Positions 37,351-45,996 of a stretch of 64,000 nt of DNA are shown one piece after another. The stretch is taken from contig OY987228.1 in assembly GCA_963920705.1 (NCBI GenBank), positions 12,755,187 through 12,819,186 on the forward strand, given 5' to 3'. The notes beneath the pieces are model-generated. The model worked only from the letters and a program-made list of their open reading frames with translations. It had not been told where the DNA came from and searched no databases. Source of the stretch: Odiellus spinosus. Lineage: Eukaryota; Arthropoda; Arachnida; Opiliones; Phalangiidae. The translations under genes and the position numbers were made by a program. Position 1 is the stretch's first letter. The number at the start of each line of letters is the position of its first letter.

Positions 37351-40098
37351 GGTAAAAAACATAATATTTGCAGACTTTGAGGCTATTCTACCAAAAGTGG
37401 CAACATGTCTACCGGACTCATCGCTGTCATCTACCACTACCTTGTCGCGTCACATATCTTGCGGATTCAGCTACGTAATCGTGGGTCCGGATGGAAATCC
37501 ATCGAAACCTGTAACCTATCGCGGGAAGGATGCGACAGAGAAATTCTTGGAGTATCTTTTACGCGAACAAAAGATATTGTTAGGGAAAAATAAGGAGAAC
37601 GTCCCTATGAATCTCACCCAAGCGGAGCAGGCAAACTTTGAATCAGCACAAACGTGTTACGTATGTAAGGGGGTATTCACGAAGAGAAATTATAAGGTTC
37701 GTGACCACGACCATACTAATGGAAAATTTCGGGGTGCTGCACACAACACATGCAACCTAAAGTTGAAGCCTCCGAAACACATTCCCGTTTTTATTCATAA
37801 TCTTTCCGGGTAAATATTTTTTCTCAAAGTTTTTTATTTTATTTTATTTTCATTTTTTTTTTATCCTTTTGTTTCTTTTTTTTTTTTTCAGCTACGACGC
37901 CCATTTAATTATGGATAAGATCGGATTAATTAAAGATCATGATATTAATTGTATACCATCGAATTCCGAGAAGTATATTAGTTTCTCCCTTGCAAATTTA
38001 AGATTCTTGGACACTATACGGTTTATGCCAGCATCCCTAGAGGTTTTAGCCTCGAATTTAGCCAAAGGGGGGGTTGCCAAATTTAAATGTTTGAATCAAG
38101 TGTATCCTCCGGAACATGTTCAACTCTTGTTAAGAAAGCAAGTTTACGCGTACGATTATATGGACAGTGAGGTTAGGTTCGATGAAACAAAACTACCACC
38201 AATAGAGGCCTTCTACAATACTTTAACTGATGAGAATATCAGCGACGAGGACTATGCACACGCGCAAAATGTGTGGAAGAAGTTTAATTTGAAAACCCTG
38301 GGTGAGTTTTATAATTTTATTCTCAAAACCTACGTTTATAACTTATAATCTTATTAATGTTTTTTCCCTTTTATCATTATAGGCGACTATCATGATTTAT
38401 ATGTCCAATCCGATGTCTTGTTGCTGGCAGACATATTCCAAAACTTCCGATCTATGTGTTTGGATTACTACAAATTAGACTGTGCCCACGCTTATACAGG
38501 CCCAGGATTTGCTTGGGAAAGTGCTTTATGCATGACCCGAGTAAAATTAGAACTCCTCCTTGATATTGATATGCATCTCTTTATCGAGAAAGGTATACGG
38601 GGTGGTGTATCGATGATCAGTCACCGATTTGCACAGGCAAACAATAAGGATTTACCGGAAACCTTTGACCAATCCAAACCAAGCAGCTACATTGCATACG
38701 TGGGTAAGTACCTGACATCATATAGTTTTAATAAAAATAAAAGTTTCAAGTTTTTTTATTCATGTTAATTATCAGATTGCAACAATCTATATGGCAACGC
38801 TATGAGTCATAACCTTCCGATGAGTGGATTCAAGTGGATGCAACCATGCCCTGATTTTACCGAAGAAATCATCCTTTCTCATCCCGATGATGATTCAACT
38901 GGATATATTTTAGAGGTGGACTTGGCGTATCCCGAAGAACTACACGACGAGCACAACTGCTACCCTTTGGCCCCCGAGAGACGTGTTGTCACCGCGGATG
39001 AGTTATCCGACTATTCGAAAGAGCAACTCAAGGAACTTGGACTTAAGGAGAAGGATAGCCACACAAAACTCGTTCCATCACTCTATAAAAGAGAAAAATA
39101 CGTAGTTCACTACAGAAATCTCAAATATTACGTGTCCAAAGGTATGGTCATCTTAAAAATTCACAGAATCCTGGTATTTGTGCAAGGCGCTTGGTTGAAG
39201 CCGTACATCGATTTCAACACGGAGAAGCGCAAAATGGCCATCAATGACTTCGAAAAAGATTTTTTCAAGCTGATGAATAACGCTGTTTATGGTACGTAAC
39301 CTAACCTAACCTACCCTATTCTAAATACTAATTATTGTTTCTTTTATAGGCAAGACAATGGAAAATCTGCGAAATCGCATCAATTTTGATCTTGTTCAAA
39401 CCCCGGAACGAGCGATTAAGAAGGCCAGTTCTCCAACCTTCCAGAAATTCACCGTTTTCAAGAACGACCTAGTAGGAATTCATCGATTGCAGAAGTCTCT
39501 CGTCCTCAACAGGCCGATCTTTACAGGCTTCGCTATCCTCGACATATCCAAGCTTATAATGTACCAATTCCATTATGACGTTATTCGAGCCCAATACGGT
39601 GACAAAGCCAAACTTCTTTTTACGGACACCGACTCATTAACGTACCACATCGAGACAGACGATCTCTACAAAGATTTTGCCGCTAATAGCGATGCTTACG
39701 ACTTTTCCGGCTATCCTAAGGATCACCCTTTGTACAGCGAGGTAAACAAGAAAGTACTCGGAAAATTTAAGGACGAGTTAGACGGTACACCGATTCAAGA
39801 ATTTTGTGGTCTGAGACCAAAAATGTACTCGATGATCTCCGCCAAGGGTGAAAAGAAGACGGCCAAGGGCATTTGTCGTCGCGTCGTGAAGAAAAAGGTC
39901 CGCCATGCACAATACCGGGAATGTTTACTTAAGAGACAACTCACTGTAGAATCCATGAAGCGGATTGTTAGCAAAAAACATGAGTTATTCACGGTTAAAC
40001 AAACCAAACTTTGTCTCAATCCATGCGACGATAAACGTTTCATTATAGATGGTGTCTCGACGCTTGCACACGGACATTTCAGAATTCCAAAGGAATAA
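35709..40098 (+). CDS. POLB: family B DNA polymerase (protein-primed type), six exons
   Basis: This is the replicative polymerase of the Polinton. Exons are 35709-37259, 37352-37809, 37892-38301, 38383-38703, 38776-39291 and 39350-40098; all five introns are GT-AG and the joined frame is 1334 aa. The N-terminus has two C2H2 zinc fingers (residues ~4-53). A middle domain has a papain-like look (NDDNLCFLW with C348; HYCLI with H443). Exonuclease motifs are FADFEA (D525, E527), HNLSGYD (N667, D672) and YVQSD (Y813, D817). A zinc/HNH-like insertion (C619-x2-C622 ... DHDHTNGKFRG ... H-x3-C) lies between Exo I and II. Polymerase motifs are D914-CNNLYGNAM (A), KLMNNAVYG (B) and FTDTDS (C, D1178/D1180). 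All catalytic residues are present. The start is the first ATG after the TATA box and precedes the zinc fingers. The gene converges on the protease gene. Confidence 0.93.
37303..37347 (+). repeat. poly(T) tract in PolB intron 1
   Basis: A T run of about 45 nt makes up almost the whole polypyrimidine tract before the acceptor of intron 1. Runs this long are unstable and could make splicing or assembly length-sensitive. Confidence 0.8.
39297..39313 (-). repeat. telomere-type (CCTAA)3 tract in PolB intron 5
   Basis: TAACCTAACCTAACCTA immediately follows the donor of intron 5. On the minus strand it reads as the arthropod telomere repeat TTAGG. Confidence 0.7.
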
Positions 40099-40181
40099 TT
40101 TTTTTTTTTTTTTTTTTTTTTTTTTTCATATAAAACTGTATGATTGAATATATTTTTATTTTGAATTTTCGAACTTGTATT

Positions 40182-40186
<5 letters not shown>

Positions 40187-40230
<44 letters not shown>
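40187..40230. repeat. (AT)n microsatellite
   Basis: About 22 uninterrupted AT units. Confidence 0.95.
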
Positions 40231-40233
<3 letters not shown>

Positions 40234-40506
40234 AAATAATTATTATTATTAAAATATTGTATGTTTTATAGTTTTTCACATCGTTTTTAGAGAATAAAAT
40301 TCACAAATGAATTTATAACTTTGATATTAATTATACTTAAGCTTATAAGTCTAAACCAGAGGTCAGGGCGGGGGAGTTGCCCCGCGCCTACCGCGACGCG
40401 TTTTAAAATTAACCGCGCGCGCTTCAAATTTGAGTCGCACGCGCACCCCGCGACTACCGCGCACTGCCGCCCTCCCGTCAATTATATGTGTGAAACTTAA
40501 ATTATG

Positions 40507-40525
40507 TTAGGTTAGGTTAGGTTAG
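40507..40525 (+). repeat. telomere-type (TTAGG)3 tract
   Basis: TTAGGTTAGGTTAGGTTAG lies just downstream of the protease gene end. It is in the opposite orientation to the tract at 39297-39313. Confidence 0.75.
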
Positions 40526-40550
40526 ATAAAAAAAAACACAAGTATTTTTC

Positions 40551-41015
40551 TTAAAAAAAGTTTATTGAAAATCTCTTATACATAAATTCAGAAATCATTT
40601 TATCATTAACATTTTTATCTTTTTTAAATCTTGCACATATATTAAACAATTTAACACCTCTGCATCTATACAATGCAAAATAAACACAATATCCGCCACA
40701 AGTCATACTAAAGTTCCCTTGTAATTGTTTGGAATTAAATGTAACAGTTATACTGTTTCTTTCCACAAAATCGTTAAATTTAAACATGTCGGGAGGGTTA
40801 CCGAAACTGTCAAAGAACTCTGTATTCTTATTACTAGAAAAATAGATAGCCGTCCAATGTTCGCCATCGGTATGTGATAATCCCGTATTTACAATATAGA
40901 GTGAAGGAAAGGTTTTAACAGTTTTGGGTAAATTATCGGCTGCGAAAATACCTCGAAACAGACCTTTAGTGAACGAATCTTTTTCCATTATTTTAGCTAA
41001 CTGCTGAGAGTCCAT
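40551..41015 (-). CDS. PRO: adenain-like cysteine protease
   Basis: A 154-aa Ulp1/adenain-type maturation protease. Visible catalytic elements are H53 in GEHW, an acidic residue in the following FFDSFG (D69), an oxyanion glutamine Q99 in QLQG, and the nucleophile C106 in TCGGYC. In adenoviruses and Polintons this enzyme trims capsid precursors during virion maturation. The length is short but complete for the family (adenain is about 200 aa). It starts 3 bp after the major capsid stop. An AATAAA polyadenylation hexamer lies in its last codons. Confidence 0.9.
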   Translation of the reverse strand: MDSQQLAKIMEKDSFTKGLFRGIFAADNLPKTVKTFPSLYIVNTGLSHTDGEHWTAIYFSSNKNTEFFDSFGNPPDMFKFNDFVERNSITVTFNSKQLQGNFSMTCGGYCVYFALYRCRGVKLFNICARFKKDKNVNDKMISEFMYKRFSINFF

Positions 41016-41018
41016 TTT

Positions 41019-42365
41019 CTAATTGGTATAATCGTAAATAACGTTCCTGTTTTTGTCAATTTCAATTAAATTTTGAAATTCGGCGTAGTATAATACGCTA
41101 ACAGTCTTCGGCAAATCCCTGGCGAACTTTAATTCTAATCGCAAATTACCATTCTTTATCAACTGAAATTGCGAAGCTGAACAACTGAGGTCAGCACTCA
41201 AATCAAATACGAAAATACAGTTCCCACCAGGAAACTCTTCGCGTGAGATAAAGTTCCCTTCGTCTATGAGCCATTGGGATGTTTGAGTGAAAAGATTAGT
41301 GTACGATCTCATGTACTGATGTCCCTCGAAATTAGGGGTTAAAGGCTTGTGAGGAACGCTAGTTCCGTCGAGGTAGAGAGCGATATGATTTAGATCAAAG
41401 TGTTGGAAATTAAAGGGTGACTGGGCATAATCACCTAGATACGCGTTCTGTTCTACCAGAGCGAAAAGGACACGTTTGGGTAACTGTCCCATAAAGAGAT
41501 TATCTCTAACGCAAATTTTAGTTCCGCTATTTATGGAAAAAGAGTTACACTCCGTTCGAGTTATTGGATATTTCATGGTAGCTAGTTCGAGACATTTGGC
41601 GTGGGCAATTGTAATCTCGGGAGTTAATTTTACTTTTCTGATATACAGGGAAGCGAGTTCGTATTGTACCTTCCATCTAACGCCACCCGCTAAGGTTTGA
41701 ATACAAAATTCATTGGAGCTTTTAATAAATTTAAATTTCAAGTCAATCATGTTCGGAATAAAACGAGACTGTTGACACAAATCCGTGTGAACCGCGCCAA
41801 TCATATCAATGGTCCCTTGTTTAGCGAAACTTGCTCTTTTCTTGAAACCTTCATTGTCCGACGGGGTGTTGAATTTTCCGGCAGTATCCTTGTAGTACAT
41901 GGCAGCCGTTAGAAAACTCGTTTTCGCAGGTCCACCAAAAGTCACGGTAGTTTGAAACATGGCCTTGTAGGCATAGTTCTGCGGCGATGGTGTTACCGAT
42001 CTATCGCCCAAGGAAACGTGTACCTCGCTAAAAAGGCTCGAATGAAACAGATTCACGGGCGCTACCACATCCGCCGGTGTGGTGATTACCCCAGCCGCAT
42101 CGATTACTGCCGCCGCTGGAATTGTTCTCCCGTCCGCTGGGTCGACGAGTCTAACTTGTAGATGTAACAAAGTTTTGGACAAATCAATGTACGTATCGGA
42201 GTTTCCGGCCACGGCGAAGGTTAGAGTTGAATTTTCGTTAATGTTCGAGATGGGACTATACTCAACCCATTCTCCACTCACAATACTAGCGTTTGTGAGC
42301 GGAACGTTGAAAAGTTCGACTTCGGAACTAACCGAACCTTGGGAATCGGGATGGATATGAGCCAT
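41019..42365 (-). CDS. MCP: major capsid protein (double jelly-roll)
   Basis: This 448-aa protein matches the Polinton PY protein, now known as the double jelly-roll major capsid protein related to those of adenoviruses and virophages. Supporting features are the length, the N-terminal segment with EWVEYSPIS and IDLSKTLLHLQVRL, beta-rich composition without membrane segments, and its place between the basic minor protein and the protease. The start ATG overlaps the preceding stop by one base (TAATG), suggesting coupled or leaky translation. Assignment is by family resemblance, not by a computed structure. Confidence 0.88.
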   Translation of the reverse strand: MAHIHPDSQGSVSSEVELFNVPLTNASIVSGEWVEYSPISNINENSTLTFAVAGNSDTYIDLSKTLLHLQVRLVDPADGRTIPAAAVIDAAGVITTPADVVAPVNLFHSSLFSEVHVSLGDRSVTPSPQNYAYKAMFQTTVTFGGPAKTSFLTAAMYYKDTAGKFNTPSDNEGFKKRASFAKQGTIDMIGAVHTDLCQQSRFIPNMIDLKFKFIKSSNEFCIQTLAGGVRWKVQYELASLYIRKVKLTPEITIAHAKCLELATMKYPITRTECNSFSINSGTKICVRDNLFMGQLPKRVLFALVEQNAYLGDYAQSPFNFQHFDLNHIALYLDGTSVPHKPLTPNFEGHQYMRSYTNLFTQTSQWLIDEGNFISREEFPGGNCIFVFDLSADLSCSASQFQLIKNGNLRLELKFARDLPKTVSVLYYAEFQNLIEIDKNRNVIYDYTN

Positions 42366-42850
42366 TATATTGTAGAAAATATATCGGAGGGTTTTAAGAA
42401 CGGTCTTCTCTTCTTCCTGTTCGTCGTTGAACTGACTAGCCTTCGACGCTTACACTTTCTTTTATGCCCATTTCCAGTCATTCTAGCGATTTCGTCCGCG
42501 GCACTGATTACGACATCTCTCGCAGCGTCTTTACCTCGAGATTTAGCCGCGGATTTTACGGGAATTCCACTAGCTACGTCAGTAACGATTTTAGATCCAG
42601 TATTTAACAGTTTTTTCCCAAGATACATGGCTCCCTTCTTCAAAAGTGGTACGGCTCGACGGAAGGCCGAGGCGATAAAGTTTCCTAGACCGTATCCTTG
42701 TTGAACGGGAAGACCATGGTATACGGGTATCGAACCCTTTCCTATTTGACTTTGGAAATATTTTGCGTAGTCAACCTTAATCCCGTGTCCAATTTGATTT
42801 AAAAAGTGACGATCGTAGTCCGACTGAGTGGAGGACAGTTTTTGCTTCAT
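42365..42850 (-). CDS. basic minor virion/core protein (Polinton-conserved)
   Basis: 161 aa. Residues ~45-95 contain a glycine-rich turn (QQGYGLGNF) followed by an amphipathic stretch (IASAFRRAVPLLKKGA). The C-terminus has two basic clusters (KRKCKRRRL and NRKKRRPFLK) that could serve DNA binding or nuclear import. Proteins of this type sit next to the major capsid gene in many Polintons and have been likened to adenoviral minor proteins (pVI/pX). That comparison is an inference from position and composition. It is followed by the MCP gene with a one-base overlap. Confidence 0.7.
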   Translation of the reverse strand: MKQKLSSTQSDYDRHFLNQIGHGIKVDYAKYFQSQIGKGSIPVYHGLPVQQGYGLGNFIASAFRRAVPLLKKGAMYLGKKLLNTGSKIVTDVASGIPVKSAAKSRGKDAARDVVISAADEIARMTGNGHKRKCKRRRLVSSTTNRKKRRPFLKPSDIFSTI

Positions 42851-42910
42851 GATGCGACTCGTTTAACTATCTCGATAAGAATGGCGAGCGCGTCCATACT
42901 GCCGGCTTAT

Positions 42911-43734
42911 TTATAAGGGCGACCACATTCTTCGAGGTCTAAAATGTAGAGTCGCGTGAACTTTACCTCTTTCGAACTTGACGGGTACTCCCATTTCACT
43001 CATAACGTTAATTTCGATAGATTGAAAGGAATTGCAGGAAACTGGGAGGTAATGAGGACGAGAAAATTCTCTGTCTATCGTATCCCCGTCATTCCCTTGA
43101 ACGCTCGTTATTCGTAGAAGCGGAACATGAACGTCACCTACAGCCCTACTTTCAACGATATCGGAATATATGAAGAGTGAATGAAGACCGGATAACTGGC
43201 TATTCTCGCGTGGACGATCGTCGTAGTTTTTGTATGGTCTTTCGTAAATCCCAACATGACCGCCAACTCTCCCGGTATAGTTAACGAGTGATCCGGTTTT
43301 ACGGAAACTTCAACACGTCTTAATCGTGCGATATAACTAAACGTGTATTTAACATTCGTCGTCGTCTCCGACTCAAACATATCACCTTCGACTGGCGTCT
43401 CCTTTTTCAGTATAGTCACGTTCGAGATATCATCTTCGTCGTAATTGAGTTGCTCCAATAGGTCTTCTATATTTCCGTAGTAGCCCGCGGGGAGTTCTAC
43501 CACTCTAGAATGACTCGTGCTATTTCTATTTTCCCCGTGGTTAGTTAACGATATCCAGCACGACGATCTCATATTGCTCCATGTGTGGGGATAACTGAAT
43601 TCCACCAAAGCAACTTCGTACGGACCTTGTAATTTAACCGATTCCGGTAAATGTGTTCGAAATTTACTGATTGTATTCCCTGGGAAGTAACTCATAGAAC
43701 TGTCTGACGGTAGGGTTATGTAGAACGTCATCAT
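42911..43734 (-). pseudogene. minor capsid (penton-type) gene, frameshifted
   Basis: The first 198 codons (43734-43138) match the N-terminal and middle parts of the Polinton PX/minor capsid protein (start MMTFYITLPS). Downstream of about 43215 the family-like sequence continues in a different frame and stays open to a stop at 42911-42913, giving roughly the expected full length. A single indel somewhere in about 43150-43215 therefore breaks the gene. The start overlaps the integrase stop (ATGA). Whether the break is real, a sequencing error or a recoding signal cannot be decided here. Confidence 0.8.
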
Positions 43735-44801
43735 GCAAGGTCAATTTCCTGCACCCAACTGTCGAATGATGGCGGGTATCCTTTCCAGCGAACGAATCTC
43801 AAGATACTTCCGTCAGCCTTGCGTCGTTTTTTCAACACTTTTTCGATTTTAAAAGCGCTGTTACTCAGGTCCTTGCCAATTTTCTGTAGTTGCTCTCGGT
43901 AAAAAATTCCGGTAATGAGCTCTTCCTTCAAGTCGCGTATCTTATATACAGGAGGGTCGCGAGCTAATCTCTCGGAAATTTTGAAAAGTTCTTCCGACCA
44001 TGTGGGTATGTATCCCTTATCGAAGAGATTCTTGTGTTTACTTATACGAACTACGTCACCGACATCAAAGGGAAAAGAATGCGGAGTCGAGAAATCCACG
44101 TCACCATATAGATTTTTCCAAACACGTTTAGATGTAGCCGACGTGACTTCGACGGGTTTACATTTTATAGATCGATGATAACTATGGTTATAAGCTTTCA
44201 CCATCTCTTTTAGAACATTGATATATTTGAAGGTATTATTTTCCGTAAAATAACGGTACATTCGAGTCTTCAAAGTCCGATTAAATCTCTCCACTATCGT
44301 CGCTTTAAGTTCCGATTCAGGGGCGAAAAACTTTATCCCTCTACGTTTTAACTCGTTTTGTAATTCCTTGCATACAAACTCATTACCGTGATCCGATTGG
44401 ATTCGTTTCGGCGAACGACCGGAATCCAGAATTCCGTTTAACGCTTCGAGAATAGTCTTTCCTTTCTTGTCCTTGATCGCAACCACGAAGGCAAACTTAC
44501 TGAAGACGTCGATACAGCATAATAGATAACGGAAACCATTATTATATCTGGTAATGCTTTTCAAATCAGCCAAGTCGATTTGCCACTGTTCGTCGATCCC
44601 GTAGACTATAGTTTTATTTCTAGTGAAGTGTTTCCTCGCACTCCTGTGAAGCGTATAAGTATCTTGGGTTTTCAAGAAATCGCTTATTTCTCTGACAGTA
44701 ACCTTTAATCCTCGGTCTTTAGCCGCTCGGTATAAGCCGTCAACACTACCGTAAGAGCCCGGATCCGAAACCTTATTATATATTTTTTTAAGTTCTTCCA
44801 T
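43731..44801 (-). CDS. INT: retroviral-type integrase with C-terminal chromodomain
   Basis: The frame is open from 44843, but the second methionine (44801, MEELKKIYNK) fits the family start and reduces overlap with the membrane-protein gene. Numbering from 44843, the catalytic core has D90 (WQIDLADL), D151 (QSDHGNEF) and E185 (VERFNRTL), and an SH3-like region follows. A chromodomain closes the protein (~333-369, with FVRWKGYPPSFDSW). The chromodomain may steer insertion to histone-marked chromatin. The active site is intact. The enzyme cuts and joins the AG/CT ends and yields the 6-bp target duplication seen here. Confidence 0.95.
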   Translation of the reverse strand: MEELKKIYNKVSDPGSYGSVDGLYRAAKDRGLKVTVREISDFLKTQDTYTLHRSARKHFTRNKTIVYGIDEQWQIDLADLKSITRYNNGFRYLLCCIDVFSKFAFVVAIKDKKGKTILEALNGILDSGRSPKRIQSDHGNEFVCKELQNELKRRGIKFFAPESELKATIVERFNRTLKTRMYRYFTENNTFKYINVLKEMVKAYNHSYHRSIKCKPVEVTSATSKRVWKNLYGDVDFSTPHSFPFDVGDVVRISKHKNLFDKGYIPTWSEELFKISERLARDPPVYKIRDLKEELITGIFYREQLQKIGKDLSNSAFKIEKVLKKRRKADGSILRFVRWKGYPPSFDSWVQEIDLA

Positions 44802-44976
44802 TGAATGAACAGTTGTTCGAAGTACTATAATGCCAGAATACAAAATCGCTAACTTCTATAATTATAATTATAAATACAATTAAAACTGCAGTTAATAACT
44901 TGGGGGAATTTATAAATGACTCGAATAGAGACGCTAAAAGTCCTACAGAGACAACTTCGGCATTACCACTCTCCAT
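44788..44976 (-). CDS. small single-pass membrane protein
   Basis: 62 aa with one strong hydrophobic segment (about residues 28-42, LTAVLIVFIIIIIEV) followed by aromatic and polar residues. It fills the gap between the 204-aa protein and the integrase and overlaps the integrase start by 14 bp. Small membrane proteins are found in several adenovirus-like elements, but no specific family is recognised. A chance frame is possible, though start position, spacing and composition fit the gene cluster. Confidence 0.5.
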   Translation of the reverse strand: MESGNAEVVSVGLLASLFESFINSPKLLTAVLIVFIIIIIEVSDFVFWHYSTSNNCSFNGRT

Positions 44977-45040
44977 GTCAAAGCCTAATTAATAAATGAA
45001 TCGAGAAAATATATTCAAGTGTATTTTATTGGTACAAATA

Positions 45041-45655
45041 TTACAATGAAATCCAATTACAGAAACCACGACCCTTCATTGGTTCGTCAGAATAATACTC
45101 ATCTTCCGTTTCATCTTTATATTCCCTCTTCTCGGGTGGGATGACGTCACGTTTGCGGATTTTTATTAGAGATCTAGGCGCGTTCACTTTATACAACAAT
45201 TCGTAGAACTCTTTCGAGCCCGTGACGGCGATTTTTTTCTTGGATTTTGATACTGAATAAGCTAGGAGATCGACGATGTTCGATCCTATGACTCTACGCT
45301 TATTGTAAATCAACTCCCCGGCGTCAGTCCACTTAATTTTCAATGTTAACTCTAACCACTTGTATAAATCTAAACACTCCGAGGTCATATATGAGGGCAC
45401 GCCGGAAGCAATCTCCGCACTCCAATTTTGTATTTTCGGTTTTTTAACTTTTTTCTTCGATCTTTTATTAATAACCCTCGAGAGCACGTGATTATAGCGA
45501 TTAATTTTGTCAGTGTTGTTCAAATTGGGATCATCGAGAATGTCTTTAATTTTATCGACCTTTTCCAATTCCAAAGTTTTATCCACTTTGAAGTCTTTCT
45601 CCGAATTAAGTCTTTGGTACGTCTCCTCGGATATTAACAACATTTTTTTCGCCAT
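45041..45655 (-). CDS. charged Polinton accessory protein, function unknown
   Basis: 204 aa, lysine- and glutamate-rich. The N-terminal half is predicted helical, with basic runs (INKRSKKKVKKPK). A more globular middle (IKWTDAGELIYNKRRVIGSN ...) follows, and the tail is acidic (DETEDEYYSDEP). It lies two bases after the preceding stop. Its middle (local context, GELIYNK, GSNIVDLLAYSV) resembles a protein seen repeatedly in arthropod Polintons. No enzymatic motif is visible. Confidence 0.75.
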   Translation of the reverse strand: MAKKMLLISEETYQRLNSEKDFKVDKTLELEKVDKIKDILDDPNLNNTDKINRYNHVLSRVINKRSKKKVKKPKIQNWSAEIASGVPSYMTSECLDLYKWLELTLKIKWTDAGELIYNKRRVIGSNIVDLLAYSVSKSKKKIAVTGSKEFYELLYKVNAPRSLIKIRKRDVIPPEKREYKDETEDEYYSDEPMKGRGFCNWISL

Positions 45656-45657
45656 CT

Positions 45658-45996
45658 TTAATTGATAACTTTAGATAGGATAGCCCCGGCTAACGAACTG
45701 ATTATCGGTAGTAATATTGGGAGAAATCCGCCTTTTTGAATTAAAATTTGTCTTCGTTTAGCCGGAGTATTTTTCTTGGCCACGCGACGTATCGAGTTAC
45801 AATGCTTCTTCAGTCGCTGCTTCTCGTCATCTGTGAGAGAAACGTTACCCTGCAGTATATTTATACAACATTCGGCGATAGTTTTTAATTCTTCTTTACT
45901 CGCGTATTTAATGGCGGCGTTTCGTTGACACGCGTTACACGAACTCAGATATTTTAGAAAGTCTAAGTGCTCGTGTACTCTCTTCGGCGGAGCCAT
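45658..45996 (-). CDS. Polinton-conserved small protein with hydrophobic GGFLP tail
   Basis: The frame extends to 46056, but the start at 45996 (MAPPKRVHEH) gives a 112-aa protein typical of a widespread small Polinton protein. It is helical and basic with a cysteine pair (CNACQ) and ends in a hydrophobic KGGFLPILLPIISSLAGAIL-type segment. The tail could insert in membranes or act like an adenoviral lytic peptide; this is inference. It overlaps the upstream gene by 34 bp. Confidence 0.78.
   Translation of the reverse strand: MAPPKRVHEHLDFLKYLSSCNACQRNAAIKYASKEELKTIAECCINILQGNVSLTDDEKQRLKKHCNSIRRVAKKNTPAKRRQILIQKGGFLPILLPIISSLAGAILSKVIN

Larger units (their letters stand above)
40099..40550. 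other. convergent intergenic region of the Polinton
   Basis: It separates the 3' ends of PolB and the protease gene. It holds a T run (40102-40126), an (AT)n microsatellite (40187-40230), AATAAA-like signals near 40290, a compact CpG-rich block (~40360-40480) and a (TTAGG)3 tract. Confidence 0.6.

Noticed and set aside
37356-39357. Apparent stops and breaks between the PolB reading frames, suggesting a decayed gene
   Set aside because: Each break coincides with a GT...polypyrimidine-AG intron and splicing restores the family motifs in one frame, so the gene is spliced rather than broken.
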